Shown: positions 1-8,553, numbered from the stretch's first letter. The stretch is 64,000 nt of DNA from Pontivivens nitratireducens (GCF_014235845.1 NZ_JACJUQ010000010.1:1-64000), one strand, 5' to 3'. Translations and numbers: made by a program. The notes: a model not told the origin generated them from the letters alone.

Positions 1-1
1 T

Positions 2-64
2 CCGGAGAACTTCCTGGCAGCCATCAAGCTCGCAGCGATCCGCATCTGGATTGCTGATCAATGA
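2..64 (+). CDS. IS5-family transposase, C-terminal fragment (cut by window edge)
   Basis: The first bases read in frame as the last 20 residues of a protein, including NFLAAIKLAAIRIW, followed by TGA. That string resembles the C-terminal helix typical of IS5-family DDE transposases. The rest of the gene lies before the window, so it cannot be said whether the element is intact. The element end would have to lie between the stop codon and about position 80, because the neighbouring kinase gene stops at 81. No terminal repeat can be confirmed from one end. Confidence 0.6.
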   Translation, partial: PENFLAAIKLAAIRIWIADQ

Positions 65-80
65 GTCCACACCCTAGACC

Positions 81-1418
81 TCAGCGTGGAATCCGCAAGG
101 CCGCCAGAAGCCCGCCCAGATCATTGGATCTGTCCAGCCGCAAGGCGCCCCCATGGGTGCGTGCGACATCTGCGGCAATCGCAAGGCCCAGCCCGACTGA
201 CCCACTCTCGTCATTCTGATTGCGTGCCGCATCGAGACGCGAAAACGGGCGCAGGGCCTGTTCGCGCTGGTCCTCATCGATACCGGGGCCGTCATCCTCG
301 ACGATATATTCCAGGCTCAAACGCGTCAGCCGCATGGTCAGCCGCACCCGATCCCCATAGCGCGTCGCATTCATCAACAGATTTTGCAGTGCGCGCGAGA
401 TTGCGACGGGCCGCAGATCCACCGTCGGCTCATCGGGCGTGTCCGATTCGATCAGGGAGGTAATGCGCGCGCCGTCGCGCCGCAGGTTCGCGACCATCGT
501 GCGGGCGATCTCGGCCGGATCGACGGCGCTGGTCTCCTCCATCCCTTCACCCCGGGCGAAGGCGAGGAACCCGTCCAGCATCCGCTCCATCTCCGTCACG
601 TCCTGTATCATGGCGTCAGTATCGGGGCCGGGTTCGGCCAGGCTCAATCCCAGCCGCAGCCGTGTGAGCGGTGTGCGCAGATCGTGACTTACACCTGACA
701 GCATGGATGTGCGTTGTTCGATCTGGCGCTCCAGCCGGTTGCGCATCGACAGGAACGCTCCGCCCGCGCGGCGCACTTCCTCGGCACCACGGGGGCGAAA
801 TGCCTCGGACCGGCCCTTGCCGAACGCTTCGGAAACGCGGGCGAGTTCCTTGATCGGGCGGATCTGATTGCGCAGAAACAGAGCAGAGATCGTGGCCAGA
901 ACAGCCGAGGCGAAGATCGTCCAGGTCAGCAGCAAGTGCGGGTTCGAGGCAACCATCCGACGGCTGGGCAGAAAGGCCGTAAGGGTGCCGACCTCGGTCG
1001 CGACCTGCACCAACATGATCTTGTCCAGCGATGTCGTGTCGAGGTGGAGCGGGCGATCCAACGTTGTGCGAAGCGCATCATACGCGGCCTGACCCGAGAT
1101 ATCCAACAGCCCCAGCTGGGTGCCCGGCTCGAATCCCGATTCCTCCAGAAACAGCGTAAGGTTCAGCAGTCCGCTGACCGTATCCAGTTGCCGTTCGCGT
1201 TGTGCGCGGGTGGGGGCTTCCTCCAGCAGGGATATCGCGTAGTTCAGCTCACTCCCAACGGAACGGGCCATCTGCTGGGTAACGCCTTCCACGTGACGGC
1301 TGATAAAAAGGGTGGAGGCGACCAGCTGAATTCCGATCACCGGCACGAACAGGATCAGCAACGTGCGCGAAAACAGGTTGCGCGGCGTGTAACGTTTGAG
1401 CCATTTAAAACTGATCAT
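81..1418 (-). CDS. envZ: EnvZ-like membrane sensor histidine kinase
   Basis: This 445-residue protein has the layout of an osmosensor-type kinase: a first membrane helix (about residues 17-40), a periplasmic stretch, a second helix (about 160-183), a HAMP linker, and a dimerisation/phosphoacceptor helix with SGVSHDLRTPL, where the phosphorylated histidine is about residue 245. The ATP-binding domain has an N-box around NLLMNATRYG and a G1 box with DDGPGI. It would phosphorylate an OmpR-type response regulator. No regulator lies next to it: upstream is a divergent hydrolase and downstream an IS end, so the partner is probably elsewhere. The gene appears complete despite the nearby transposase. 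EnvZ is a family-level name; the signal is unknown. Confidence 0.85.
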   Translation of the reverse strand: MISFKWLKRYTPRNLFSRTLLILFVPVIGIQLVASTLFISRHVEGVTQQMARSVGSELNYAISLLEEAPTRAQRERQLDTVSGLLNLTLFLEESGFEPGTQLGLLDISGQAAYDALRTTLDRPLHLDTTSLDKIMLVQVATEVGTLTAFLPSRRMVASNPHLLLTWTIFASAVLATISALFLRNQIRPIKELARVSEAFGKGRSEAFRPRGAEEVRRAGGAFLSMRNRLERQIEQRTSMLSGVSHDLRTPLTRLRLGLSLAEPGPDTDAMIQDVTEMERMLDGFLAFARGEGMEETSAVDPAEIARTMVANLRRDGARITSLIESDTPDEPTVDLRPVAISRALQNLLMNATRYGDRVRLTMRLTRLSLEYIVEDDGPGIDEDQREQALRPFSRLDAARNQNDESGSVGLGLAIAADVARTHGGALRLDRSNDLGGLLAALRIPR

Positions 1419-1468
1419 GTGATAGGGGTAGGCACTGCGCCCCGGACGTGCAAGCGCGAGGGACAGTC

Positions 1469-2353
1469 ATGAATTACGTTCAGGACAATGTGCGGCGGAT
1501 CAGCGCCCCGAATGGCGGGCCGATGACCTATACCGGCACGCAGACTTATCTGGTAGGCAGCGGCGAGGTGGCTCTGATCGATCCGGGCCCGGACATGTCC
1601 GTGCATCGGGCGGCGATCATGGCGGCCTTGGAACCCGGGGAACGGATCTCGCATATCCTGGTGACCCACGCACATCTGGACCACACCCCCCTGGCGCGCA
1701 GGATGGGCGATGAGCTGAGCGTGCCGGTCTACGGTTTCGGCGATGCCAGGGCTGGTCGCAGCGACACCATGGTCGCACTGGCGCAGGCCGGGGCGCATCT
1801 GGGCGGGGGTGAGGGGGTCGATGACAGCTTCGTCCCGGATGAGGTTCTGGCGGATGGCGACGTGTTGCACGGCGGCGATTGGGCGTTGGAGGCATGGCAC
1901 ACGCCCGGTCATATGGCGAACCATCTGTGTTTCGTTTGGCATGAGGGTCAGGCGGGTTTCTCAGGCGACCACGTCATGGAATGGGCAACCACGCTGGTGT
2001 CGCCGCCCGATGGCGATCTGACAGCGTTCATGGCTTCTCTGCGCAAGATGCAGGGCCGTTGCCATAGGCTCGTTCTTCATCCTGGCCACGGTGAGGCGGT
2101 TCGCGATGCAGAAGGTCGCATCGCGGATCTTCTGGCCCATCGTGAAGGACGCGAGGCGCAGATACTCGCGGCACTGACGGCAGGACCGGCCGGAATCTCG
2201 ACGCTGACGGCGGCGATCTACACCGATGTCGATCCCAGGTTGCTGCCCGCCGCCGCGCGCAACGTCTTCGCCCATCTGATTGATCTGCATGGGCGGGGCT
2301 TGGTGGTCTGCGATGGCCTTCCCGGCGCGGACGTGGACTGGGCCCGCGCCTGA
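1469..2353 (+). CDS. metallo-beta-lactamase fold hydrolase (LACTB2/glyoxalase II-like)
   Basis: A 294-residue protein of the metallo-beta-lactamase fold. The metal-binding signature THAHLDHT is at residues 66-73, followed by a histidine in PGHMANH, an aspartate in FSGDHV and a histidine in HPGHGE, which together would hold two zinc ions. The C-terminal 80 residues look like the winged-helix tail found in LACTB2-type members. The start at 1469 was chosen over the ATG at 1448 because GAGGGA precedes it at normal distance and the protein then starts like its relatives (MNYVQDNVRRI). The substrate cannot be told; thioesters, RNA and phosphodiesters are all used by relatives. Confidence 0.85.
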   Translation: MNYVQDNVRRISAPNGGPMTYTGTQTYLVGSGEVALIDPGPDMSVHRAAIMAALEPGERISHILVTHAHLDHTPLARRMGDELSVPVYGFGDARAGRSDTMVALAQAGAHLGGGEGVDDSFVPDEVLADGDVLHGGDWALEAWHTPGHMANHLCFVWHEGQAGFSGDHVMEWATTLVSPPDGDLTAFMASLRKMQGRCHRLVLHPGHGEAVRDAEGRIADLLAHREGREAQILAALTAGPAGISTLTAAIYTDVDPRLLPAAARNVFAHLIDLHGRGLVVCDGLPGADVDWARA

Positions 2354-2357
2354 ACTT

Positions 2358-2387
2358 TCACTTTCCTCCAATATCCCCGCCGGAGGC
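2358..2387 (-). repeat. dispersed rhodobacterial repeat, copy A (forms 3' end of miaA)
   Basis: Read on the minus strand this is a copy of a repeat with core GCCTCCGGCGGGGATATT followed by a GGAGGAAAGTGA tail. It supplies exactly the last nine codons (ASGGDIGGK) and the stop codon of miaA. Other copies lie at 7342-7361 (split by a transposon), 10377-10415 (inverted), 39084-39113 (degenerate) and 56924-56957. Confidence 0.7.
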
Positions 2388-3275
2388 ATCCGCCAGCAGC
2401 CGCTGGACCACGGCGTTCATGTCGGTCGTTTCGTCGAGGGGCAGGCTCTGCCAGTCCTTCATCCGATTGCGAAACCACGTGCGCTGACGTTTCGCATATT
2501 GGCGACTGGCGATCACGGCGCGTTCGCGGGCATCGTCCAGCGTCAACTCACCGCGAAGATACGCGATCAGTTCGGGCGCGCCGATGGCCTTGGCCGAGGG
2601 GCGTGATGGATCCCAGTCGGGCAGGGCGGCGCGGACCTCATCCAGGGCGCCTTGGTCCAGCATCATGTCAAAGCGTCTCGCAATGCGGTCGTTCAGCCAC
2701 GCGATGTCCGGGCGCAAAACGATGGGCTGTACCGATGAGAGCGGTAACAGCGGTGGCGGCGTCAGGTCCTGCCAGGCCGAGAGGCCACGGCCGGTCGCCG
2801 TCAGAACTTCCCATGCACGTTGGACGCGCATCGGATTGGCGGTGTCGATCGCGGCGAATGTCCGGGGATCGCGGGCGGCGAGGTCGGCGCGCAGAGCCTC
2901 GGACCCCAACGCATTGGCCTGCAAACGGATGTCCTGCGGCACCGGCGGTATGTCCACCAATCCTTGCGTCAGAGCCGTGAAATTCAGGCCGGTGCCGCCC
3001 ACGATGATGGCACGGGGCGTTGCGGCGAGCACCTCACGGACTTCGCGCAGCCAGTGGCCGGTGGAATAGGGAACGTCCGGGGCGACATGACCGTACAGCC
3101 GGTGCGGGGCGCGTGCGGTCTCAGCCGGATCGGGGCGCGCGGTCAGGATGCGCCAGTTGCCGTAGACCTGCAAAGCATCGGCATTGATGATCGTGGCTTC
3201 GGTACGCTGCGCGAGGTCGAGCGCGAGGCTCGACTTTCCCGACGCGGTGGGGCCGGCGATCAGGATCGGTTTCAT
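2358..3275 (-). CDS. miaA: tRNA dimethylallyltransferase MiaA
   Basis: MiaA transfers a dimethylallyl group from DMAPP to N6 of adenosine 37 in tRNAs reading UNN codons. The 305-residue protein starts with the P-loop GPTASGKSS (residues 8-16) and has the DALQVYGNW segment typical of the family, then GGTGLNF, where the family holds its substrates. Length is normal. The start codon overlaps the modC stop by 4 bp, so it is probably translated with the upstream mod genes. The last nine residues are encoded by a copy of a dispersed intergenic repeat, so the native C-terminus may have been replaced. Confidence 0.95.
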   Translation of the reverse strand: MKPILIAGPTASGKSSLALDLAQRTEATIINADALQVYGNWRILTARPDPAETARAPHRLYGHVAPDVPYSTGHWLREVREVLAATPRAIIVGGTGLNFTALTQGLVDIPPVPQDIRLQANALGSEALRADLAARDPRTFAAIDTANPMRVQRAWEVLTATGRGLSAWQDLTPPPLLPLSSVQPIVLRPDIAWLNDRIARRFDMMLDQGALDEVRAALPDWDPSRPSAKAIGAPELIAYLRGELTLDDARERAVIASRQYAKRQRTWFRNRMKDWQSLPLDETTDMNAVVQRLLADASGGDIGGK

Positions 3276-3865
3276 TGCGCGGTTCCGTTTGCCACATGAA
3301 CGACCTGTGCGTTCAGGCGCGCGGCGTCGTCGGGATCGTGACTGACCATCAGGATGCGCCGCCGCAGCTGTGACAAAAGAGTGATGGCGGCGTCCTTGCG
3401 TGAGGCGTCCAGCCCGGTGAACGGCTCATCCAGCAGCGTCAGGTCGCTGTCGCGCAGCAGCGCCCGTGCGAGCGACACCCGCTGCGCCTGACCGCCCGAC
3501 AGATCCGCCGGACGTCGGTCGAGCAGATCCGTGATGTCCAGCGCATCCGCCAGCGCGGCCAGCCCGCCTGTTTTGCGGCAGGCGTAAAGGATGTTGCGCC
3601 TCACGCTGAGATGCGGAAACAGGCGGGGTTCCTGAAAGGCCATGGACAGGTTGCGTCGTTGCGGGGGCAGCGACGAAAGGTCCCGCCCCTCCAGCACGAT
3701 CCGCGCGCCGGGGCAGGGTATCAGGCCGGCAACCGCGTGCAGGGTCAGCGTCTTTCCCGCGCCGGAGGGTCCGTGCAGAACCGTAATGCGGGCGTCGGAT
3801 GCGATGTCCACGCGCAGCTCGAATCCGGCGCGGGCGATGGTGGTACGGATGCTCAACCCACTCAT
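3272..3865 (-). CDS. modC: molybdate-type ABC transporter ATP-binding protein ModC, short form
   Basis: This 197-residue ABC ATPase has a Walker A motif (GPSGAGKT, about 32-39), a signature motif LSGGQAQR (about 122-129) and a Walker B motif with LLDEPF (about 144-149). It would drive the ModB permease to import molybdate. The start at 3865 makes an ATGA overlap with modB, whereas the longer reading from 3910 would run into modB. It ends right after the nucleotide-binding domain, so it lacks the C-terminal TOBE/Mop domain of usual ModC (about 350 residues) and its molybdate-sensing role. Tungstate or another oxyanion is possible. Confidence 0.75.
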   Translation of the reverse strand: MSGLSIRTTIARAGFELRVDIASDARITVLHGPSGAGKTLTLHAVAGLIPCPGARIVLEGRDLSSLPPQRRNLSMAFQEPRLFPHLSVRRNILYACRKTGGLAALADALDITDLLDRRPADLSGGQAQRVSLARALLRDSDLTLLDEPFTGLDASRKDAAITLLSQLRRRILMVSHDPDDAARLNAQVVHVANGTAQ

Positions 3866-4557
3866 TTCGAGCGTCCCGACAATCGGGCGCGAGTGCGCCG
3901 TTCCAGCCATTCGCTCAACAAGAACGCCCCAAGCGCCGCAATGACCGATACCGTGACCATCCGGGCTGCGGCGGCATCGCCATTCGGGGACTGCAGCGCT
4001 GAATAGATCGCGATGGGCAGGGTGCGGGTTTCACCGGGAATGTTGGCGGCAAAGACGATGGTGGCCCCGAACTCTCCGAATCCGCGAGCGAAGCCCAGCG
4101 TCGCACCGGCCAGAAGACCGGGCAGGGAGAGGGGAAGCGATAAGGTCAGAAACCGCCGGACCGCCCCCGCGCCGTGAATCCGGGCGGCGTCCTCCAATTT
4201 CGGGTCGAGCGCCTCGATCGACAGGCGACAGGCGCGGACCATCAGCGGAAAGGCCATGACACCCGCCGCGATCCCGGCGGCCAAAGTGGTGAACGGCAGC
4301 GTGATGCCGAGCGCGGCGAGCGGCGCCCCGACCGGCCCATTGCGACCAAAGACCTGCAACAGCAGATACCCCACAACGACGGGCGGCAGGACCAAGGGCA
4401 ACTGGATTGCGGCCTTCACCAGCCCCTTGCCCCAGAAATGCCGCCGCGCCAATGTCCACGCCGCCAGATAGGCCAGCGGCAGACCGACGGCGGTCGCCCC
4501 GGCGGCGACCTGTAGCGACAGTGCGAAGGCCTGCCATTCTGCGGGTGAAAGCGTCAT
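3862..4557 (-). CDS. modB: molybdate-type ABC transporter permease ModB
   Basis: A 231-residue inner-membrane permease of the ModB/CysT type with five to six hydrophobic helices. LPLVLPPVVVGYLLL in the N-terminal half and the cytoplasmic loop EDAARIHGAG, which contacts the ATPase, are characteristic of ModB. It overlaps modC by 4 bp. The periplasmic binding protein gene modA is not adjacent: only about 80 bp separate modB from psuG. Molybdate is the best guess for substrate, and the molybdopterin genes moaC and moeA lie 30 kb away in the window. Confidence 0.85.
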   Translation of the reverse strand: MTLSPAEWQAFALSLQVAAGATAVGLPLAYLAAWTLARRHFWGKGLVKAAIQLPLVLPPVVVGYLLLQVFGRNGPVGAPLAALGITLPFTTLAAGIAAGVMAFPLMVRACRLSIEALDPKLEDAARIHGAGAVRRFLTLSLPLSLPGLLAGATLGFARGFGEFGATIVFAANIPGETRTLPIAIYSALQSPNGDAAAARMVTVSVIAALGAFLLSEWLERRTRARLSGRSK

Positions 4558-4637
4558 GACCTTGCCCTAGCGCGGCGTGCGGCGTCGGTCCAGCCGCCGA
4601 AGGTCGTATGACCGAACGAATGCGGACGGCCGGAAAA

Positions 4638-5543
4638 TCAGATCAGTTCCGCGGCGATGGCGGCGGCGAGCCGGGCATTGTTGTGCACCAGCGCGATGTT
4701 CGCGGTCAGGGACGCACCATTGGTCAGCTCGAAAATCCGCTGCAACAGAAAGGGTGTCACCTGCTTGGCCGCAATGCCCTGCGCGGTCGCTTCCTGCAAT
4801 GCGCGCTCTATGATCGGGTCGATGGTGGTTTGTGCGATCTCCTCCGCCACCGGGATCGGGTTTGCAACCAGTTGTCCGCCCGGCAGGCCGAGCGTGCCGC
4901 GCATCCGCTGGGCCGCCGCGATCTGTGCGACATTATCCATTCGCAGCGGAATCGGGTTGGACGATTGCGCCGACCAGAAGGCAGGCAGAGTGTCTGTGCG
5001 ATAACCGATCACCGGCACGCCGAGGGTTTCGAGCACTTCGAGCGTCTTGGGTACGTCCAGGATCGCCTTCGCCCCGGCGGCCACGACCGTGACCGGGGTT
5101 TCGGATAGTTCACGCAAGTCGGCAGAAATGTCGAACGTGTCCTCCGCCCCGCGATGCACGCCGCCGATACCGCCGGTGGCGAAAACCTCGATCCCGGCCA
5201 GATGAGCGCAGATCATCGTTGCGGCGACAGTCGTCGCGCCGGTCGCGCCCGTCGCGAGGGCAGCGGCCAGATCGGCGCGGGACAACTTCATCACGTCCTT
5301 GGTCTGCGCAAGCGTGTCGAGCGTCTCCGCCTCCAGCCCGATGCGGATCTGCCGGTCGATAATGGCGATCGTCGCCGGGATTGCCCCTGCATCGCGCACC
5401 GTCTTTTCAACCGCGCGCGCGGTGTCGCGGTTCTGCGGCCACGGCATTCCGTGTGTGATGATGGTCGATTCCAGTGCCACGATGGGTCTGCCTGCCGCAC
5501 GGGCGGCGGAAACTTCGGCGGAAAAGGTCAGCGGAAGGGTCAT
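4638..5543 (-). CDS. psuG: pseudouridine-5'-phosphate glycosidase PsuG
   Basis: PsuG reversibly cleaves the C-C bond of pseudouridine 5'-phosphate to uracil and ribose 5-phosphate, the second step of pseudouridine breakdown. The 301-residue protein carries family hallmarks: VALESTIITHGMPWPQN near the N-terminus, KLSRADL, and GGIGGVHRGAEDTFDISADL across the centre, which belongs to the active site and metal-binding region. Its start overlaps the psuK stop by 4 bp, giving a kinase-glycosidase pair that performs the two steps in order. Confidence 0.93.
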   Translation of the reverse strand: MTLPLTFSAEVSAARAAGRPIVALESTIITHGMPWPQNRDTARAVEKTVRDAGAIPATIAIIDRQIRIGLEAETLDTLAQTKDVMKLSRADLAAALATGATGATTVAATMICAHLAGIEVFATGGIGGVHRGAEDTFDISADLRELSETPVTVVAAGAKAILDVPKTLEVLETLGVPVIGYRTDTLPAFWSAQSSNPIPLRMDNVAQIAAAQRMRGTLGLPGGQLVANPIPVAEEIAQTTIDPIIERALQEATAQGIAAKQVTPFLLQRIFELTNGASLTANIALVHNNARLAAAIAAELI

Positions 5544-6364
5544 GGGGTGAGTCCTTGCAAATGAGCGGCGGCACAGGCGAGGGCGGCTTCTAGCGCGTCA
5601 CCGGGGGAAGCGCCAGACAGATGCGCATGCAAGAACCCCGCAACGGTGGCGTCGCCCGCACCCGTCACGCCGGCCGTCACCGTAATGGGCGGCGGGTCGC
5701 GGCTGATCTTGCACTGCGATGTCGCCAGCCCAGCCGGTTCGGCACCGTCCGTCACCAGGGCCATGCGTGCGCCCATCTCGACTAGCTGGGCCGCAAGCTG
5801 TGCGGTCCCACCTTCGCGCCCGGTCAGTGCCATCGCTTCGGCGCGGTTCAGCAGGGGAACCGCCCCCCGCGCGATCAACGGGGCGAGACCGGCCGCACGG
5901 ACCGGACTGGCAGGAACGAGATACATATCGCGATGCGTCAGGGTCGTCAGCGCATCGGACGGCAGATTGCCATCCACCACGACAGGGCCGTCGCAGGCAT
6001 TGATCGTGTCAACCACTTGCGCGGCATGCCGGGTCAACGCGGCAGTGTCAGCGACAGCGGCGACGAGATCGCCATCCGCTTGCTCTATGGCAAGGTAGCT
6101 GTCGGTCGCTTCACTGCGGTGCACGCGCAGGTCGATCCCCAATGTGCGCAGGATCGCGCACAGCTCCTCACCCGCCGGGTCGCGCCCGATACATCCGGCC
6201 AGCGCCACAGGCCGACCCAGCCGCGCGAGGTGGCGCGCGATATTCCCCGCCACGCCCCCGGGGCGCCGCCGCACCGTGCCGGGCACGTCGTCGCCCCGAC
6301 CGACAGCCCTGTCGGCGCGGGCGATGATGTCCCAGTGAACCGAACCGGCACATAGCAGCATCAT
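5540..6364 (-). CDS. psuK: PfkB-family sugar kinase, probable pseudouridine kinase PsuK
   Basis: A 274-residue ribokinase/PfkB fold kinase. It has the glycine-rich GGVAGNIARHLARLG near the N-terminus and VTGAGDATVAGF near the C-terminus, where the aspartate is the catalytic base and the loop forms the anion hole. Directly upstream of psuG and overlapping it, it most likely phosphorylates pseudouridine to the 5'-phosphate. The start at 6364 gives an ATGA overlap with the transporter gene; ATGs at 6361 and 6373 are alternatives. The substrate is inferred from context, since PfkB kinases are hard to tell apart by sequence. Confidence 0.85.
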   Translation of the reverse strand: MMLLCAGSVHWDIIARADRAVGRGDDVPGTVRRRPGGVAGNIARHLARLGRPVALAGCIGRDPAGEELCAILRTLGIDLRVHRSEATDSYLAIEQADGDLVAAVADTAALTRHAAQVVDTINACDGPVVVDGNLPSDALTTLTHRDMYLVPASPVRAAGLAPLIARGAVPLLNRAEAMALTGREGGTAQLAAQLVEMGARMALVTDGAEPAGLATSQCKISRDPPPITVTAGVTGAGDATVAGFLHAHLSGASPGDALEAALACAAAHLQGLTP

Positions 6365-7281
6365 CCCACCCATCCCAGAACCGCCGTCAAGGTGAGGACC
6401 GACAGGATCGTGGAAAACAGGATGGCGGACGAGGCCCTTTGCGGTGCGACATCATAGTGTTGCGCGATGATATAGATATTGCCGGCAACCGGCATGGCGG
6501 TGGCGGCGATCATCATCGCGGACAAAAACGGATCCAGATCGAACAGGTACAACGCGAAGATCGCAACCAGCAGCGGATGCAGCACCAGCTTGAGCGACGA
6601 TAGCCAAAGCGCCACGCTGGGCCGTTCGGCTGACTTTCCCGCCAGACTGGCACCGATGGCGAACAGGGCGGCAGGGGTTGCGGCCGCACCGAGGATTGTC
6701 ATGAACTCCCCCATCGGTACAGGCATGGGCAGATCGGCAAGCGACCACAGCAGACCGGCAGCGATGGACATTACCATCGGGTTGGTCAGCAACCCCTTGC
6801 CGATGGTCAGCACGATTGCGGGTTCCAGTTTTCCCCGGGTGCCGGTTATCACGGCGACGACGAGGCTGCCGAAGATCAGCAGATCGACGCTGAGCACCAT
6901 CAGGACCGGGGCCGCGGCCCGTGGTCCGAACAGGCCCACCAGCATCGGAATGCCAAGGAAACCGACATTGCCGATCACCGCGCATTGCGCCTCGATCGCG
7001 GCGACAGAGGCCGTATTGCCGCGCATCAGGGCGACGCCCGTCGCAAGGACGTAAACGAGGATAGATGCCGCCAGATAGCACAGCAGAAACGGCACGTTAG
7101 CGATTTCAGAGAATTCCAGCGTCGCGGTGAAATTGAACAGCATCGCGCTGAGCGCGAACCAGAAGACGAACCTGGTCAGGGCAACCGCGGCTTCCTTGCT
7201 GAAAAATCTGGTCGCGGCGGAGATGTAGCCCAGCCCGATCAACAGAAAGAAGGGCAAGATCTTCAAGAATATGGGGAGCAT
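6361..7281 (-). CDS. AEC-family transporter, possibly for pseudouridine
   Basis: A 306-residue membrane protein of the auxin efflux carrier family with about ten hydrophobic helices in two inverted halves. It is the first gene of a coupled set with psuK and psuG (4-bp overlap). Known bacterial psu operons usually carry a nucleoside transporter of another family, so this protein is a candidate pseudouridine or nucleoside carrier. The family is clear; substrate and direction are inferred from position only. Confidence 0.8.
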   Translation of the reverse strand: MLPIFLKILPFFLLIGLGYISAATRFFSKEAAVALTRFVFWFALSAMLFNFTATLEFSEIANVPFLLCYLAASILVYVLATGVALMRGNTASVAAIEAQCAVIGNVGFLGIPMLVGLFGPRAAAPVLMVLSVDLLIFGSLVVAVITGTRGKLEPAIVLTIGKGLLTNPMVMSIAAGLLWSLADLPMPVPMGEFMTILGAAATPAALFAIGASLAGKSAERPSVALWLSSLKLVLHPLLVAIFALYLFDLDPFLSAMMIAATAMPVAGNIYIIAQHYDVAPQRASSAILFSTILSVLTLTAVLGWVG

Positions 7282-7341
7282 GTCACGTCCTGTCAGGTCT
7301 GCCCCGGTTTAAGGGATCGGTGCGGGGTTGCAAGCGTGGGA

Positions 7342-7361
7342 GCCTCCGGCGGGGATATTTG
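7342..7361 (+). repeat. dispersed repeat, copy B, left half, ending in the transposon target duplication
   Basis: GCCTCCGGCGGGGATATTTG matches the core of copies A and C. Its last eight bases, GATATTTG (7354-7361), are duplicated at 10337-10344 on the other side of the IS1595-type element, so the transposon split this copy. The remainder of the copy continues at 10345. Confidence 0.75.
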
Positions 7362-7387
7362 CGGCCTTATGTATCAAACGCACCAAG
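7362..7387 (+). repeat. left terminal inverted repeat of the IS1595 element
   Basis: These 26 bases, beginning CGGCCTTATGTATC, are the exact reverse complement of 10311-10336. Matching stops beyond 26 bp. The transposase would bind here. Confidence 0.93.
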
Positions 7388-7429
7388 TTTTGTGAATCCA
7401 TAAACGCCCTGTTTTGCTAGGCTACGGCC

Positions 7430-7762
7430 ATGCAGGACAGGACGATAGACAACGCGCTACTAGCGCTTCGGAAGCAAGGCGGGCAGCAGGGAAAGCTTGC
7501 TGAGGTGCTGCTGGATATGCGGGAGGTTCAGTTGCCCGCGTTCTATCAGGATCGGCCCTTTAGGCGTGGCGACACGCAGAGGCTTATTCTGGCGGCGTTG
7601 GCGGAGGGGCCTAAGACCAACTCGGAACTCGGCAGGCTTGTTCAGGCTTCGCGCCCTGACATTGCACACAAGGCCGCTGCGAACAGGACGTATCAGTGCC
7701 TGTTGAGGTTGGAGGCTAGAGGCAGGGTTCGACGGGATGGGCGGGTGTGGCTGGCCCCTTAG
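7430..7762 (+). CDS. small winged-helix-like cargo protein, function unknown
   Basis: A 110-residue protein, the first gene inside the element's left end, 42 bp from the terminal repeat. Residues about 48-110 look like a winged helix: RLILAALAEGPKTNSELG would form the first helices, and LRLEARGRVRRDGRVW the recognition helix end and wing. The N-terminal half contains repeated leucines and a basic patch. It could regulate the element or bind DNA with the DUF3800 product, but nothing in the sequence proves either. There is no membrane segment. It is not a known accessory of the transposase. Confidence 0.65.
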   Translation: MQDRTIDNALLALRKQGGQQGKLAEVLLDMREVQLPAFYQDRPFRRGDTQRLILAALAEGPKTNSELGRLVQASRPDIAHKAAANRTYQCLLRLEARGRVRRDGRVWLAP

Positions 7763-7830
7763 GCTGATTTTATAGTAACGCCTTCCCCAAAGCGGCTACT
7801 TGGTCCATCCTGCGAACGAGCAGGAAATCA

Positions 7831-8553
7831 ATGAAAGCCGTTATGCCCCCTAAAGTATCATTCTTTGGTGACGCTAGCAGCAAAAACTCAGACTTCATGG
7901 TGCTGGGGGGATTGGCAGTTAGCGGACACAGGCAGCAAGAAATTGAAGATTATATTGCAGATATTAGAGAGCGAGGTGGAATCCGGCGAGAATTTCATTG
8001 GAAGGAGTACCGAGGCGGCGCGAAGCGCGTCCCATACGAAGAGTTAATCGAGTACGTCTTTGACTTAGTGCATAAAAATTACGCTGAGCTATTTGTCATT
8101 TCGTGTGATTTTCGTGAATTTGACCATAAGAGGGAGCCTGAGCAAACTAGGGATACAAGCGTAAACAAGATTTACTGGAGCCTTTTTGAGTATCGGCTTG
8201 CTGCATTCTATGGGAAAAAACGCGAAATACATATCCGGCTAGATGCAGGAAACGACTGCAAAGACATTTGCAATATGCGGAACCAGCTATGCGCCAAGGC
8301 TTATAGAAAGCACGGAGCGATGCCTAATTGCTTTAGAACCATTGAACCTATGGACTCGAAAGCGTCGGGCCTAATTCAAGCCGCTGATCTAATTGTTGGC
8401 GGAATTGCATCGCAGCTAAATTCGAACAGGACTGACACCGAAAAAGGCAGGTTGGCTGAGTTCATCCGCAGATTGTCAGGCAGGCACGATTGGAGAGACG
8501 AGACGCCACGCACTGCTAGATCAATCAACGTGTGGAATTATAAAGAGGGTTAG
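7831..8553 (+). CDS. DUF3800 family protein (RNase H-like fold), transposon cargo
   Basis: A 240-residue protein matching DUF3800: an N-terminal strand with a conserved acidic residue (FFGDAS, Asp14), a central DAGND, and near the C-terminus LIQAADLIVGG, where the alanine-aspartate pair is the family's most conserved spot. DUF3800 proteins are thought to have an RNase H-like nuclease fold; they are common on mobile elements and in defence regions, and their role is largely unproven. Base composition is clearly AT-richer than in neighbouring chromosomal genes. An AGGAAA site precedes the ATG at 7831; ATG at 7843 is an alternative start. Confidence 0.82.
   Translation: MKAVMPPKVSFFGDASSKNSDFMVLGGLAVSGHRQQEIEDYIADIRERGGIRREFHWKEYRGGAKRVPYEELIEYVFDLVHKNYAELFVISCDFREFDHKREPEQTRDTSVNKIYWSLFEYRLAAFYGKKREIHIRLDAGNDCKDICNMRNQLCAKAYRKHGAMPNCFRTIEPMDSKASGLIQAADLIVGGIASQLNSNRTDTEKGRLAEFIRRLSGRHDWRDETPRTARSINVWNYKEG

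Noticed and set aside
4558-4637. Possible remnant of modA before modB
   Set aside because: Translations of this 80-bp gap give only short strings without a convincing ModA C-terminus.
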